A stretch of 22,575 nt of DNA from CBIHLX01 sp966210935 (GTDB lineage: Bacteria; Patescibacteriota; Saccharimonadia; Saccharimonadales; Saccharimonadaceae), in the NCBI GenBank assembly GCA_966210935.1, contig CBIHLX010000011.1:1-22575 (forward strand), given 5' to 3'. This document shows, one piece after another, positions 7,045 through 14,235 of this stretch. Both the position numbers and the translations under genes were made by a program. The notes beneath the pieces are model-generated. The model did not search any database. It had not been told where the DNA came from and saw nothing but the letters and a program-made list of their open reading frames with translations. Positions within the stretch are counted from its first letter, which is position 1. Each line of letters begins with the position of its first letter.

Positions 7045-7559
7045 GAGCGGGGCACGTCCGTGGAGTTCGCTGCCACTACCTCGGCTTCAGCAGGCTTGGC
7101 GTGATGAAAGATGTCGAGTGACGGAAGTCCTATCTTAATATGCTGACGACGCTGATGCTCGGCGTCAATCTTGGCATGAAGCTTCGCCATAGCTCGGGCT
7201 GTACCAGGATTATTAGCGATAGCACGAAATTGACTATCAAGCTCGTGAAGTTCGTCATCACTCAAATCTTCCAGGCCAATAAACTGCGTACGCGCACCCT
7301 TAACTGAGTGGATTAACTCGTCGAGCTTTAAGTGGACGGACTTTGTATCTCGGTTCTGTGTATTCTGAATCAAGAACACCATCAAAAAGGTAACGATGGT
7401 CGTCCCAGTATTAATAACAAGCTGCCATGTATCTGAATAGCCAAACATTGGACCAGTCAGCGCCCAGCTAATTACCACGACTAATGCCAGAAGAAATGTA
7501 GCAGCGCTGCCAGTTGCCTGGGAGATTTTATTAGCAATAAGGCGGAAGGCGTTTTTCAT
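7041..7559 (-). CDS. Low-affinity iron permease family (PF04120-like) membrane protein
   Basis: A protein of 172 aa from the ATG at 7559. An upstream in-frame start at 7595 would put the promoter inside the gene, so 7559 is preferred. Two membrane helices are visible (about 18-36 and 46-65), followed by QNTQNRDTKSVHLKLDELI (66-84), the best conserved part of this family, and a soluble helical tail with Ala/Glu-rich residues at the end. The family is named after low-affinity iron transport in eukaryotes; in bacteria transport has seldom been shown, and the two-helix form may have another membrane role. It lies 37 bp behind dnaE but has its own extended -10 (TGcCATACT) 7 nt before the ATG. Confidence 0.82.
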   Translation of the reverse strand: MKNAFRLIANKISQATGSAATFLLALVVVISWALTGPMFGYSDTWQLVINTGTTIVTFLMVFLIQNTQNRDTKSVHLKLDELIHSVKGARTQFIGLEDLSDDELHELDSQFRAIANNPGTARAMAKLHAKIDAEHQRRQHIKIGLPSLDIFHHAKPAEAEVVAANSTDVPRS

Positions 7560-7566
7560 AATGTGT

Positions 7567-7575
7567 AGTATGGCA
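7567..7575 (-). promoter_or_regulatory. Extended -10 promoter of the iron-permease-family gene (leaderless)
   Basis: TGcCATACT (hexamer 7567-7572) lies in the short gap after dnaE and ends 7 nt before the ATG at 7559. No SD. Confidence 0.42.
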
Positions 7576-7596
7576 TGAAACCACACCAAGCACAAG

Positions 7597-10500
7597 CTAT
7601 TTCAATACAACACAATCTTCACCAAGCAACTTGACGAGTTGACCTATCAAGGCATCACTTGCGTCCACTCTAAATGGCAGTCGAATTGCGGATGACTTTG
7701 CTTCGCCAAGCACCAAAACAATATCAGTATTGCCAACAAAATCACTGCACGTTTGCTTCAACGCCAGCAAAGCATTGTGATCGTCGGGATTTTTAATGTG
7801 GACAAACAATTTTTTCACCGGAGGAATATCCACAATGGGCCGGTGCTTCGGAGCCTCGGCCGTTTCAACGGCCGCTTTTGGTGCCTCGGGTGTGGGCGTG
7901 CTTCCAGGGTTCTTTTTGGCCCGATACTCGGCCACACGCTCCGCTTTCACCTTAGCGCTCATTTTTGGCGCCTCCATCTTACGCCCCGTCGATTCATACT
8001 CACGCAGCTCCTGATCGGTAACAACATTAATTTCATCGGCAATCATCTTAGCTTCATTGCCAAGATTACCATCACGATCGCGAGCACTCGCCTTACCCGA
8101 GACACGAATTACCGCATCTTGTACCAGCTTCGCCCCTACTTGCTCATAGAGATTTGGAAATACAATGACCTCGGCCTCATTTGTCTTATCCTCAAGGCCA
8201 ACGAATGCCATCTTTGTGCCAGACTTAGTAACAATTGTTCGCACCGTTGAAACAAGGCCGCCAATCGTTACTTTCTTGCCGTCAATTTCTGGCTTCATGC
8301 GAGCAAGAGGGATAGTCTGCTCTTCAAAGTAGGCATCGTAATTATCAAGAGGATGCGCGCTAATATATAGACCAAGCAGCTCACGCTCCCATGTTAATTT
8401 CTCTTTGTCGGTGTATTTTACAGGCGCCGTCTGCATAGTAATCGTTGGCTGGATTTCAGTCATTTCACTCATCCCGCCGAAGAGATCGGTTTGCCCACTG
8501 AGCGCCTCTTTCTGCAGTTTACTTGCAAAAGCCAGTAGAGTCTCGAGATTGTAGAGTAGGTCAGAGCGATCCCCCATACTATCAAATGCCCCTGATTTAA
8601 TGAGCGATTCCCACACTTTTTTATTTACTTTTTTATTACTAACCCGCTTAGCAAAGTCTTCAATACTCGTAAACCGACCTTCTTCACGGACACGAATAAT
8701 TTCTTCAACCGCACCAACACCCACGCCCTTGATAGCCGCCATTCCAAAGCGAATTTCGCTTTCACCCGGCACAACGGCGAACTCAACATAGGACTCATTC
8801 ACATCAGGTGACAACACCTTGATACCCATGTGCTTACACTCTGTAATCTCAATTGCAAGACGCTCAATATCATCTTGGTCGCTAGTCATGAGAGCCGCCA
8901 TGAATGCATCTGGATAGTGCGCCTTTAGATACGCGGTCCAATATGCCACAAGACCATAACACGCAGCATGCGACTTGTTGAAACAGTAATTCGCAAACTC
9001 TTCGAGCTGATCCCAGAACTTTTCGGCAACTTCCTTCTTGGCGCCGCTCGTCTTGATGGCACCTTCTACAAAGTCGACTTTCACTTTGCGCATCAGGTCG
9101 ATCTTTTTCTTACCCACCGCCTTTCGGAGCGTATCTGCTTGACCACCGGTAAACCCGGACCACTCTTTTGAAATCTGCATGAACTGCTCCTGGTAGACAA
9201 GGATGCCGTAGGTATTTTTGAGCGAGTTTTCCATACCTTTGTCGAGGTACGTAATCTCTTCTTGACCGTGCTTACGCTTAATAAAGCTATCAATAAACTG
9301 CATTGGTCCGGGACGATACAAAGCCACCATCGCGATAATGTCTTCAAAAGCGGTTGGCTTAAGCTCGCGCAAGTAGCGCTTCATGCCGGCAGATTCAAGC
9401 TGGAACACACCGGTCGTGTCACCGCGCTGAAATAGCTCATACGTTTTAACATCATTGAGGGGGATCTTTGAAAGATCAATCTCGTTCTTGTATACCTTTT
9501 TGATAATACGAAGTGCATTATTAATAATTGTCAGGTTTGATAGACCCAAGAAGTCCATCTTAAGAAGACCTAGCTCTTCGACAGGCCCCATTGGGAACTG
9601 TGTCGCTACAACACCCTTCTGTGCCATCTCGAGCGGCACATAGTTTACAACCGGCTCTGGCGCAATTACCACGCCAGCTGCATGTACGCCATGCGAACGC
9701 ATCGTCCCTTCAAGGCGCATCGCAAAATCCAGCACCTGCTTTGAAGTTGGGTTTGTTTCGTATTCTTTCTTTAGGTCGGCGTCTTCAACGACACTAACTT
9801 TCAACGGAATGTGTCGCCCCTGTGCGGGCGGCGGGATCATCTTACTAAGGCGATCAGCTTCGGCATACGGCACCTGAAGCACACGGGCGACATCACGCAC
9901 CGCTGCACGGGCCGCCATCGTACCAAACGTACCAATATTCGTCACCCTGTCACTGCCATACTTTTGGGCACAGTATTCAATCACCTCACCGCGACGCGTA
10001 TCCTGGATATCAATATCGATATCGGGCATTGAAATACGATCCGGATTCAAGAATCGCTCGAACAGCAAATCGTATTTAAGCGGATCAAGGTCGGTAATTT
10101 TTAGTGCATAGGCAATGATAGACCCTGCTGCCGAGCCACGACCAGGACCAAAGATAATACCCTGATCCTTCCCCCAGTTAATAAAGTCCTGGACGATCAA
10201 GAAGTAGCCGTTATAGCCCATCTTATCAAGGACACCGAGCTCCATATCCAGTCGCTCAATCTGCGCCTCTGTCAGTTTTGCGCGAATTGCGTCGTTGCCC
10301 ATCTCACCCGCCTCGTCCCACGGAATACCGAGGTAGCGAAACGCCATGCCTTGATATACAAGGTGATCGAGATATGACTTTTCGGTCATTCCTTCTGGCA
10401 CAGGGAACTCTGGAATTAAAATCTTGCCAAGTTCAATTTCAACGTGACATCGATCAGCAATTCGCTTTGTATTACGAACCGCCTCAGGATTTGTCTTTTC

Positions 10501-11331
10501 CCAGCGACTAATGATATCGCGCGGATCGGTCACGTGCAATTCAAAGTCAATCAAGCTCATACGCTTTTCATCGCTTAAGTAAGCGCCCGTGCCTACACAG
10601 AGTAGAATTTCGTGCGTATCCTGATCGTCATGTGTCAAATAGTGACCATCACTCGTGACCGCACAGGGAATATCAAGCTCTTCCGAGAGCCGTTCAAGAT
10701 ACTTGTTAATCTTGACCTGCACATCCCACTGCACAGGATTGTCTGGATGACCATGGTCTTGCAACTCCAGGTAGTAGCGATCACCAAAAATCGACTTATA
10801 CCAGCTCGCAACACGCTTAGCCTCTTCATAATTATCGGCTCGTAGATTTTCGCCTACTTCACCACTGGCGCAAGCCGACAAAATGATAAGTCCTTCATTG
10901 TACTTCTCTAACAGCTCATGATCGATACGTGGCTTGTAGTATATACCTTCTAGATTGGCAATCGTCGACAACTTCATAAGGTTACGGTAACCCTGGTCAT
11001 TCATCGCCAAGATAATAAGATGGTACCGAGCCTTATCTTTTTGAGGATCACGGTCGTGGCGAGAGCGAGCGGCCACATAAGCCTCCATACCAAAAATAGG
11101 CTTAATACCGCCGTCTTGAGCCGCCTTGTAGAACTCGATCGTGCCGCTCATCGTACCATGATCAGTGATGGCCGTCGCCTCCATACCAAGCTCTTTAACA
11201 GTTCGCACAAGATCAGGGATCTTTGTTAAACCATCAAGCAGGCTGTGGTGCGTATGATTATGTAAGTGCACATAATCAGCCGGTGTTAGTTGCGTCGTCG
11301 CAGTAGCGACGGTCTCTGTCTCTACCCCCAT
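7597..11331 (-). CDS. dnaE: DNA polymerase III alpha subunit
   Basis: A protein of 1244 aa, the replicative polymerase. The N-terminal PHP domain (about 18-290) starts with HLHNHTHHSLLDG (22-34). All nine metal-binding positions known from active PHP domains seem present: H24, H26, D33, H58, E83, H104, C154, D228 and H230. The palm shows GPGRGSAAGS and PDIDIDIQDTRRGEVI, holding the catalytic aspartates, and the fingers FQLESAGMKRYLRELKP and ALYRPGPM. Next come the HhH and beta-clamp-binding region, an OB-fold (KVTIGGLVSTVRTIVTKSG to VIVFPNLYEQV), a Lys/Glu/Pro-rich linker and a C-terminal domain of about 75 residues. No intein is seen. The gene has an extended -10 10 nt before the ATG, so its mRNA probably has a leader of only a few nucleotides. 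It stands downstream of the ytxG/ytxH-like operon. Confidence 0.97.
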   Translation of the reverse strand: MGVETETVATATTQLTPADYVHLHNHTHHSLLDGLTKIPDLVRTVKELGMEATAITDHGTMSGTIEFYKAAQDGGIKPIFGMEAYVAARSRHDRDPQKDKARYHLIILAMNDQGYRNLMKLSTIANLEGIYYKPRIDHELLEKYNEGLIILSACASGEVGENLRADNYEEAKRVASWYKSIFGDRYYLELQDHGHPDNPVQWDVQVKINKYLERLSEELDIPCAVTSDGHYLTHDDQDTHEILLCVGTGAYLSDEKRMSLIDFELHVTDPRDIISRWEKTNPEAVRNTKRIADRCHVEIELGKILIPEFPVPEGMTEKSYLDHLVYQGMAFRYLGIPWDEAGEMGNDAIRAKLTEAQIERLDMELGVLDKMGYNGYFLIVQDFINWGKDQGIIFGPGRGSAAGSIIAYALKITDLDPLKYDLLFERFLNPDRISMPDIDIDIQDTRRGEVIEYCAQKYGSDRVTNIGTFGTMAARAAVRDVARVLQVPYAEADRLSKMIPPPAQGRHIPLKVSVVEDADLKKEYETNPTSKQVLDFAMRLEGTMRSHGVHAAGVVIAPEPVVNYVPLEMAQKGVVATQFPMGPVEELGLLKMDFLGLSNLTIINNALRIIKKVYKNEIDLSKIPLNDVKTYELFQRGDTTGVFQLESAGMKRYLRELKPTAFEDIIAMVALYRPGPMQFIDSFIKRKHGQEEITYLDKGMENSLKNTYGILVYQEQFMQISKEWSGFTGGQADTLRKAVGKKKIDLMRKVKVDFVEGAIKTSGAKKEVAEKFWDQLEEFANYCFNKSHAACYGLVAYWTAYLKAHYPDAFMAALMTSDQDDIERLAIEITECKHMGIKVLSPDVNESYVEFAVVPGESEIRFGMAAIKGVGVGAVEEIIRVREEGRFTSIEDFAKRVSNKKVNKKVWESLIKSGAFDSMGDRSDLLYNLETLLAFASKLQKEALSGQTDLFGGMSEMTEIQPTITMQTAPVKYTDKEKLTWERELLGLYISAHPLDNYDAYFEEQTIPLARMKPEIDGKKVTIGGLVSTVRTIVTKSGTKMAFVGLEDKTNEAEVIVFPNLYEQVGAKLVQDAVIRVSGKASARDRDGNLGNEAKMIADEINVVTDQELREYESTGRKMEAPKMSAKVKAERVAEYRAKKNPGSTPTPEAPKAAVETAEAPKHRPIVDIPPVKKLFVHIKNPDDHNALLALKQTCSDFVGNTDIVLVLGEAKSSAIRLPFRVDASDALIGQLVKLLGEDCVVLK

Positions 11332-11341
11332 AAGTATTTAT

Positions 11342-11350
11342 AGTATAGCA
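11342..11350 (-). promoter_or_regulatory. Extended -10 promoter of dnaE
   Basis: TGcTATACT (hexamer 11342-11347, TG at 11349-11350) ends 10 nt before the ATG at 11331. The -35 is weak, as is usual for extended -10 promoters, and there is no SD. Confidence 0.55.
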
Positions 11351-11380
11351 AAAATAAACCAAGATTGCCTGTAGTAATAT

Positions 11381-11680
11381 TTAGCTCTTTGGCTCATGGA
11401 TCGATGATGAAATACCATCAACGGCATCCTTAATTGGCTCGGGGAACAGACCGATAACCTGCGAGAGCACCCATACGACAATCGCTACGACAATCGTACC
11501 ACCAAGTAAACTTCCAAATCCAAAAAAGACGCCACGTACGAAATTCATCCAGTAAACCTGGCGTCTATTCTGATGGAAGTCATAAAAAAGCTCCTCAAGC
11601 AATGCCTTGCGTGCATCACCCTCCTTTTTGACTTCACTTGGTTTTGTTGGATCCTGTTTTTTAGACTTACGGCCGAGCAC
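11381..11680 (-). CDS. Small membrane protein, DUF5665-like
   Basis: A protein of 99 aa starting at a GTG (11680) that overlaps the YtxH stop in the form TAGTG, with GGAG 6 nt upstream, so translation is coupled. The N-terminus is highly charged (Lys/Glu-rich, 1-25), then a helix with Tyr and Asn (VYWMNFVRGVFFGFGS) leads into one membrane segment (about 50-75: Gly-rich, then VVAIVVWVLSQVIGLF) and a short polar tail. The NFVRGVFFGFGSLLGGT pattern recalls DUF5665 proteins that are common in Patescibacteria; the function is unknown. It is the last gene of a four-cistron unit of small membrane or envelope proteins. Confidence 0.8.
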   Translation of the reverse strand: MLGRKSKKQDPTKPSEVKKEGDARKALLEELFYDFHQNRRQVYWMNFVRGVFFGFGSLLGGTIVVAIVVWVLSQVIGLFPEPIKDAVDGISSSIHEPKS

Positions 11681-11967
11681 TACTTACTCCAGAAGCCTTT
11701 CTTGGTTTCATCGTTATCGCTTTTATTCTTGTCACTCATATCATGTTTGATATCACGGACTGCATCTTCCGCACGATGAACATACTCTTCCGCCTTGTCG
11801 ACGGCATGGTCAATCGTATCTGCCGCATTTGTCTTCATATCAACTGCTTTCCTGCGAATATCAGCGCGTGTCTCGCGACCAGCTTTTGGAGCAGTCAACA
11901 TACCAGCGATAACACCCGCCGCTACACCCACAATCGCACCGAGTGCGAACCTCTTACTTATTGCCAT
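11680..11967 (-). CDS. YtxH-like membrane protein
   Basis: A protein of 95 aa. The start at 11967 is chosen over upstream in-frame starts because AAGGGG lies 8 nt before it. The YtxH signature is clear: LGAIVGVAAGVIAGMLTAPKAGRETR (the Gly/Ala-rich membrane helix at about 8-25, then APKAG-ETR). The remaining 60 residues are charged and predicted helical or coiled coil, with heptad-like Ala/Val spacing. YtxH proteins are single-pass proteins linked to general stress in Bacillus; the molecular role is unknown. It overlaps the preceding YtxG-like gene by 14 bp and the following gene by 1 bp. The ytxG-ytxH order of Bacillus is repeated here. Confidence 0.88.
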   Translation of the reverse strand: MAISKRFALGAIVGVAAGVIAGMLTAPKAGRETRADIRRKAVDMKTNAADTIDHAVDKAEEYVHRAEDAVRDIKHDMSDKNKSDNDETKKGFWSK

Positions 11968-12205
11968 GAGTCTTCCCCTTTCGTAATTGTCGAATGATAC
12001 GACTAATAATTGATATCGGCAGAGCAGCCATCGCTGACTTTGAAGCCGCCCCTTCAACACTATGTAGGGCTCGTTCAGCCGACGCGGTAATAGTGCGAAT
12101 CTTTTTTGTCAGGCGAATCACAATTACTGCAAGAGTAATCGCAGCTGTCAAAAAGATTGCGAACAAAATGCCTAGAATTACAACAAGTACTTGCGCCCAA
12201 TCCAT
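11954..12205 (-). CDS. YtxG/DUF948-like small membrane protein
   Basis: A protein of 83 aa with a membrane helix right after MDWAQ (about 5-30), a basic RLTKKIR, then a helical segment TASAERALHSVEGAASKSA and a basic tail. This is the layout of the N-terminal part of DUF948 (YtxG) proteins, shortened. Two adjacent ATG codons exist (12208 and 12205); the second has the better distance (5 nt) from AGGAGG, the first makes TAATG with the upstream peptide's stop. An in-frame extension to a GTG at 12280 is rejected because the strong SD there would directly abut it. It lies upstream of and overlaps the YtxH-like gene. Confidence 0.7.
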   Translation of the reverse strand: MDWAQVLVVILGILFAIFLTAAITLAVIVIRLTKKIRTITASAERALHSVEGAASKSAMAALPISIISRIIRQLRKGKTHGNK

Positions 12206-12207
12206 CA

Positions 12208-12270
12208 TTACCTCCTCGTTGCGGGACGTTTGTTGAGAATATTTTTTATAACTCGCTTCATCCACACCAT
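12208..12270 (-). CDS. 20-residue basic peptide at the head of the ytxG/ytxH-like operon
   Basis: Unrecognised and too short for family assignment. The ATG at 12270 is preceded by a full AAGGAGGT SD (12279-12286) at 8 nt spacing, the best SD in the window. The peptide starts MVWMKRVIKNILNK and continues RPATRR, with seven basic residues and no acidic ones. Its last two sense codons, AGG AGG, followed by TAA, double as the SD of the next gene, and the TAA overlaps an ATG (TAATG). The arrangement fits a translated leader peptide that couples or gates expression of the operon, or a small amphipathic membrane-active peptide. No run of a regulatory amino acid is present, so classical attenuation is not suggested. 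The coding status is inference from the SD and coupling. Confidence 0.55.
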   Translation of the reverse strand: MVWMKRVIKNILNKRPATRR

Positions 12271-12315
12271 ATTGATACACCTCCTTGGTTTGAACTTAGA
12301 GTTTATTGTATTCCT

Positions 12316-12321
12316 ATTATA
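12316..12321 (-). promoter_or_regulatory. -10 box of the small membrane-protein operon
   Basis: A TATAAT whose predicted start is near 12309, leaving a leader of about 39 nt with a strong SD before the 20-aa peptide. The best -35 match, TTGCGC at spacer 18, is poor. Confidence 0.5.
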
Positions 12322-12349
12322 AGCCCTTTACTTGTGTGAGCGCAAAAGT

Positions 12350-13807
12350 CTAGAGACGCTCGCGAATCAGCTTCTGCGCCAAAGCGGGGTTGGCTTTACC
12401 TTGGGACTTCTTCATAATTTGCCCCACAAGGTAGCCGATTGCCTTGTCTTTACCTTCACGAAGATCGCGTAGCGACTGCGCACTTGCCGGATCTGCCAGC
12501 ACATCATCAACAATTGCCGCAATAACACTCTCGTCACTCACCTGCAATAAGTTTTTGGCGCTAGCAATATCTTCAGGTGATTTTCCCGTATTAGCTTCAT
12601 CAAATAGCGCCAGAAACACCTCTTTTGCACCAGTCGAGCTCAGCTTATTGTCGCCAACCATCTGCGATAACTCTACGAGCCGACGAGGCCCCACAAGTCC
12701 CGACTCAACGGCAGCAATATTCATATCGTCAGCAGAGGCTGAAGCAAACCAATTAAATGCACGTTTCGTTACCTCAGCATCATAGCGCTCATTGATTGCA
12801 TCGAGCACAGTCGCAACAGGCGCATAGCTCAAAATAGTATTCACTACAGAACCGTCAAGATTCAGACCATGCCATTTTTCGCGATAAGCAGGAGGTAGCA
12901 GTGGCATGGCTGACTGAATTTGGGTAATTTCTTCGTCAGTTAGGATAATTGGCGGAATATCCGCATCTGGCATATAGCGGTAATCCTGAGCGTCCTCTTT
13001 CGAGCGCTGTGAACTTGTCAACTGCTTGGCGTCATCCCAGCCACGTGTCTCTTGGACTACCTGCTCGCCACGCTCCAAAATCGCCACCTGGCGGCGGAAC
13101 TCATAATCGGCGGCTCGCTCAATACTACGGAATGAGTTAAGATTCTTCACCTCAGCACGACGGCCAAGCTCCGTTGCGCCTCTTAAGGCAACCGAGATAT
13201 TGACATCGAAGCGCATATTGCCATGATACAGATCACCGTGCGTTACACCCGCATACACCATGAGCTTATGCAACTCAGCCGCATACGCCTTGGCTTCTTG
13301 CGCAGAATGAATGTCCGGTTCTGACACAATCTCGATCAAGGGCGTACCTGCGCGGTTAAGATCGACGAGACTATACTCACCATTATGCGTGAGCTTGCCA
13401 GCATCTTCTTCCATATGGGCGTGATGGATGCGCACGCGCACAGAGGTGCCGTCCTCTAGCGGAGCGTCGATATAACCAGCCAGAATAATTGGATGGTACA
13501 TCTGAGTCGTTTGGTATCCTTTCGGGAGATCAGGATAGAAATAATGCTTACGATCGAAGCGGCTGACATGTGCAATTGGCGCGTTAAGCGCTTTACCAGC
13601 TTTGACAGCCAATGTTACAGCCTCGCGGTTAAGAATTGGCAACATACCTGGTAGTCCATAATCGATTGGATGAACAACAGTATTGGGAGCCTTGTCGCGG
13701 GCATCGTTGTCCGCAGGACTAAACAGCTTAGTTGAGGTCGCAAGTTGCACATGACACTCAATACCGATTGTCATTTCATACTTGTTAAGAATTTCATCAG
13801 TCACCAT
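12350..13807 (-). CDS. gatB: Asp/Glu-tRNA(Asn/Gln) amidotransferase subunit B
   Basis: A protein of 485 aa, a normal length. The N-terminal kinase-like domain opens with MTIGIECHVQL (12-22) and contains HHAHMEEDAGK, NRAGTPLIEIVSEPD and VKNLNSFRSIERAADYE, as in GatB; the C-terminal half is the helical and YqeY-like domain that holds the tRNA acceptor. GatB activates Glu or Asp on misacylated tRNA with ATP so that ammonia from GatA can amidate it. The ATG at 13807 overlaps the stop of the upstream HEPN-like gene (TAATG) and has GGAG 8 nt ahead. It is the last gene of gatC-gatA-orf-gatB. Confidence 0.97.
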   Translation of the reverse strand: MVTDEILNKYEMTIGIECHVQLATSTKLFSPADNDARDKAPNTVVHPIDYGLPGMLPILNREAVTLAVKAGKALNAPIAHVSRFDRKHYFYPDLPKGYQTTQMYHPIILAGYIDAPLEDGTSVRVRIHHAHMEEDAGKLTHNGEYSLVDLNRAGTPLIEIVSEPDIHSAQEAKAYAAELHKLMVYAGVTHGDLYHGNMRFDVNISVALRGATELGRRAEVKNLNSFRSIERAADYEFRRQVAILERGEQVVQETRGWDDAKQLTSSQRSKEDAQDYRYMPDADIPPIILTDEEITQIQSAMPLLPPAYREKWHGLNLDGSVVNTILSYAPVATVLDAINERYDAEVTKRAFNWFASASADDMNIAAVESGLVGPRRLVELSQMVGDNKLSSTGAKEVFLALFDEANTGKSPEDIASAKNLLQVSDESVIAAIVDDVLADPASAQSLRDLREGKDKAIGYLVGQIMKKSQGKANPALAQKLIRERL

Positions 13808-14235
13808 TAGATTGCTCCTACATCTTTCAATGCTCGCTTAAATGCAGCTAATGCACGACGCGCATCGTCATAACTCACCTTAATATCATGGTCGTGGGCA
13901 ATCTGATTGCGCAGTTTATGCGCTCCCCAGAGAGCGTTAGCATTAGACCATGTTTTTTGCTGACTCTTCATGCGCGCACCCATTGTTTCACCTACGATGC
14001 CTTTTTCGCGGAGCGCCTCATCAAGCAGCTTGTCAGCATTAAGGATAGCCAGCAGATGGCTCGATGGCTCATCTCGACTCAATCCCTGCTCGATTGTCAT
14101 CCATCGAGTGCGGTACTTATCAACCTTCAGAGCCTTGTGGCCAATGCCACGTTTTGCGGTAATCATAATCACGAGGGCCAGTAAGCCACCGACCACTAAG
14201 ATACCTATAAGGAACGGAATCAGTGTATTATCCAC
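13807..14235 (-). CDS. Membrane-anchored HEPN-like protein inside the gat operon
   Basis: A protein of 142 aa from a GTG at 14235, chosen because GGAGGT lies 5 nt upstream; the longer frame has no SD. The GTG overlaps the end of gatA (GTGGATAA), and its TAA overlaps gatB (TAATG), so it is coupled on both sides. A membrane helix (about 5-26) is followed by a basic linker and a helical domain of about 95 residues with LLDEALREKG, then ALWGAHKLRNQIAHDHD (102-118). RNQIAH (R109 to H114) fits the R-(N/D/H)-x-x-x-H motif of HEPN domains, many of which are ribonucleases or nucleotide-binding partners. No partner MNT gene is seen. Function unknown; a role tied to tRNA is possible only by location. 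Proteins with a LRN.IAH motif are widespread, so it may be a non-catalytic HEPN. Confidence 0.82.
   Translation of the reverse strand: MDNTLIPFLIGILVVGGLLALVIMITAKRGIGHKALKVDKYRTRWMTIEQGLSRDEPSSHLLAILNADKLLDEALREKGIVGETMGARMKSQQKTWSNANALWGAHKLRNQIAHDHDIKVSYDDARRALAAFKRALKDVGAI

Noticed and set aside
12206..12280. N-terminal extension of the YtxG-like protein to a GTG at 12280
   Set aside because: The strong SD directly abuts this GTG with no spacing and fits the ATG at 12270 in another frame instead. The extension has no family support.
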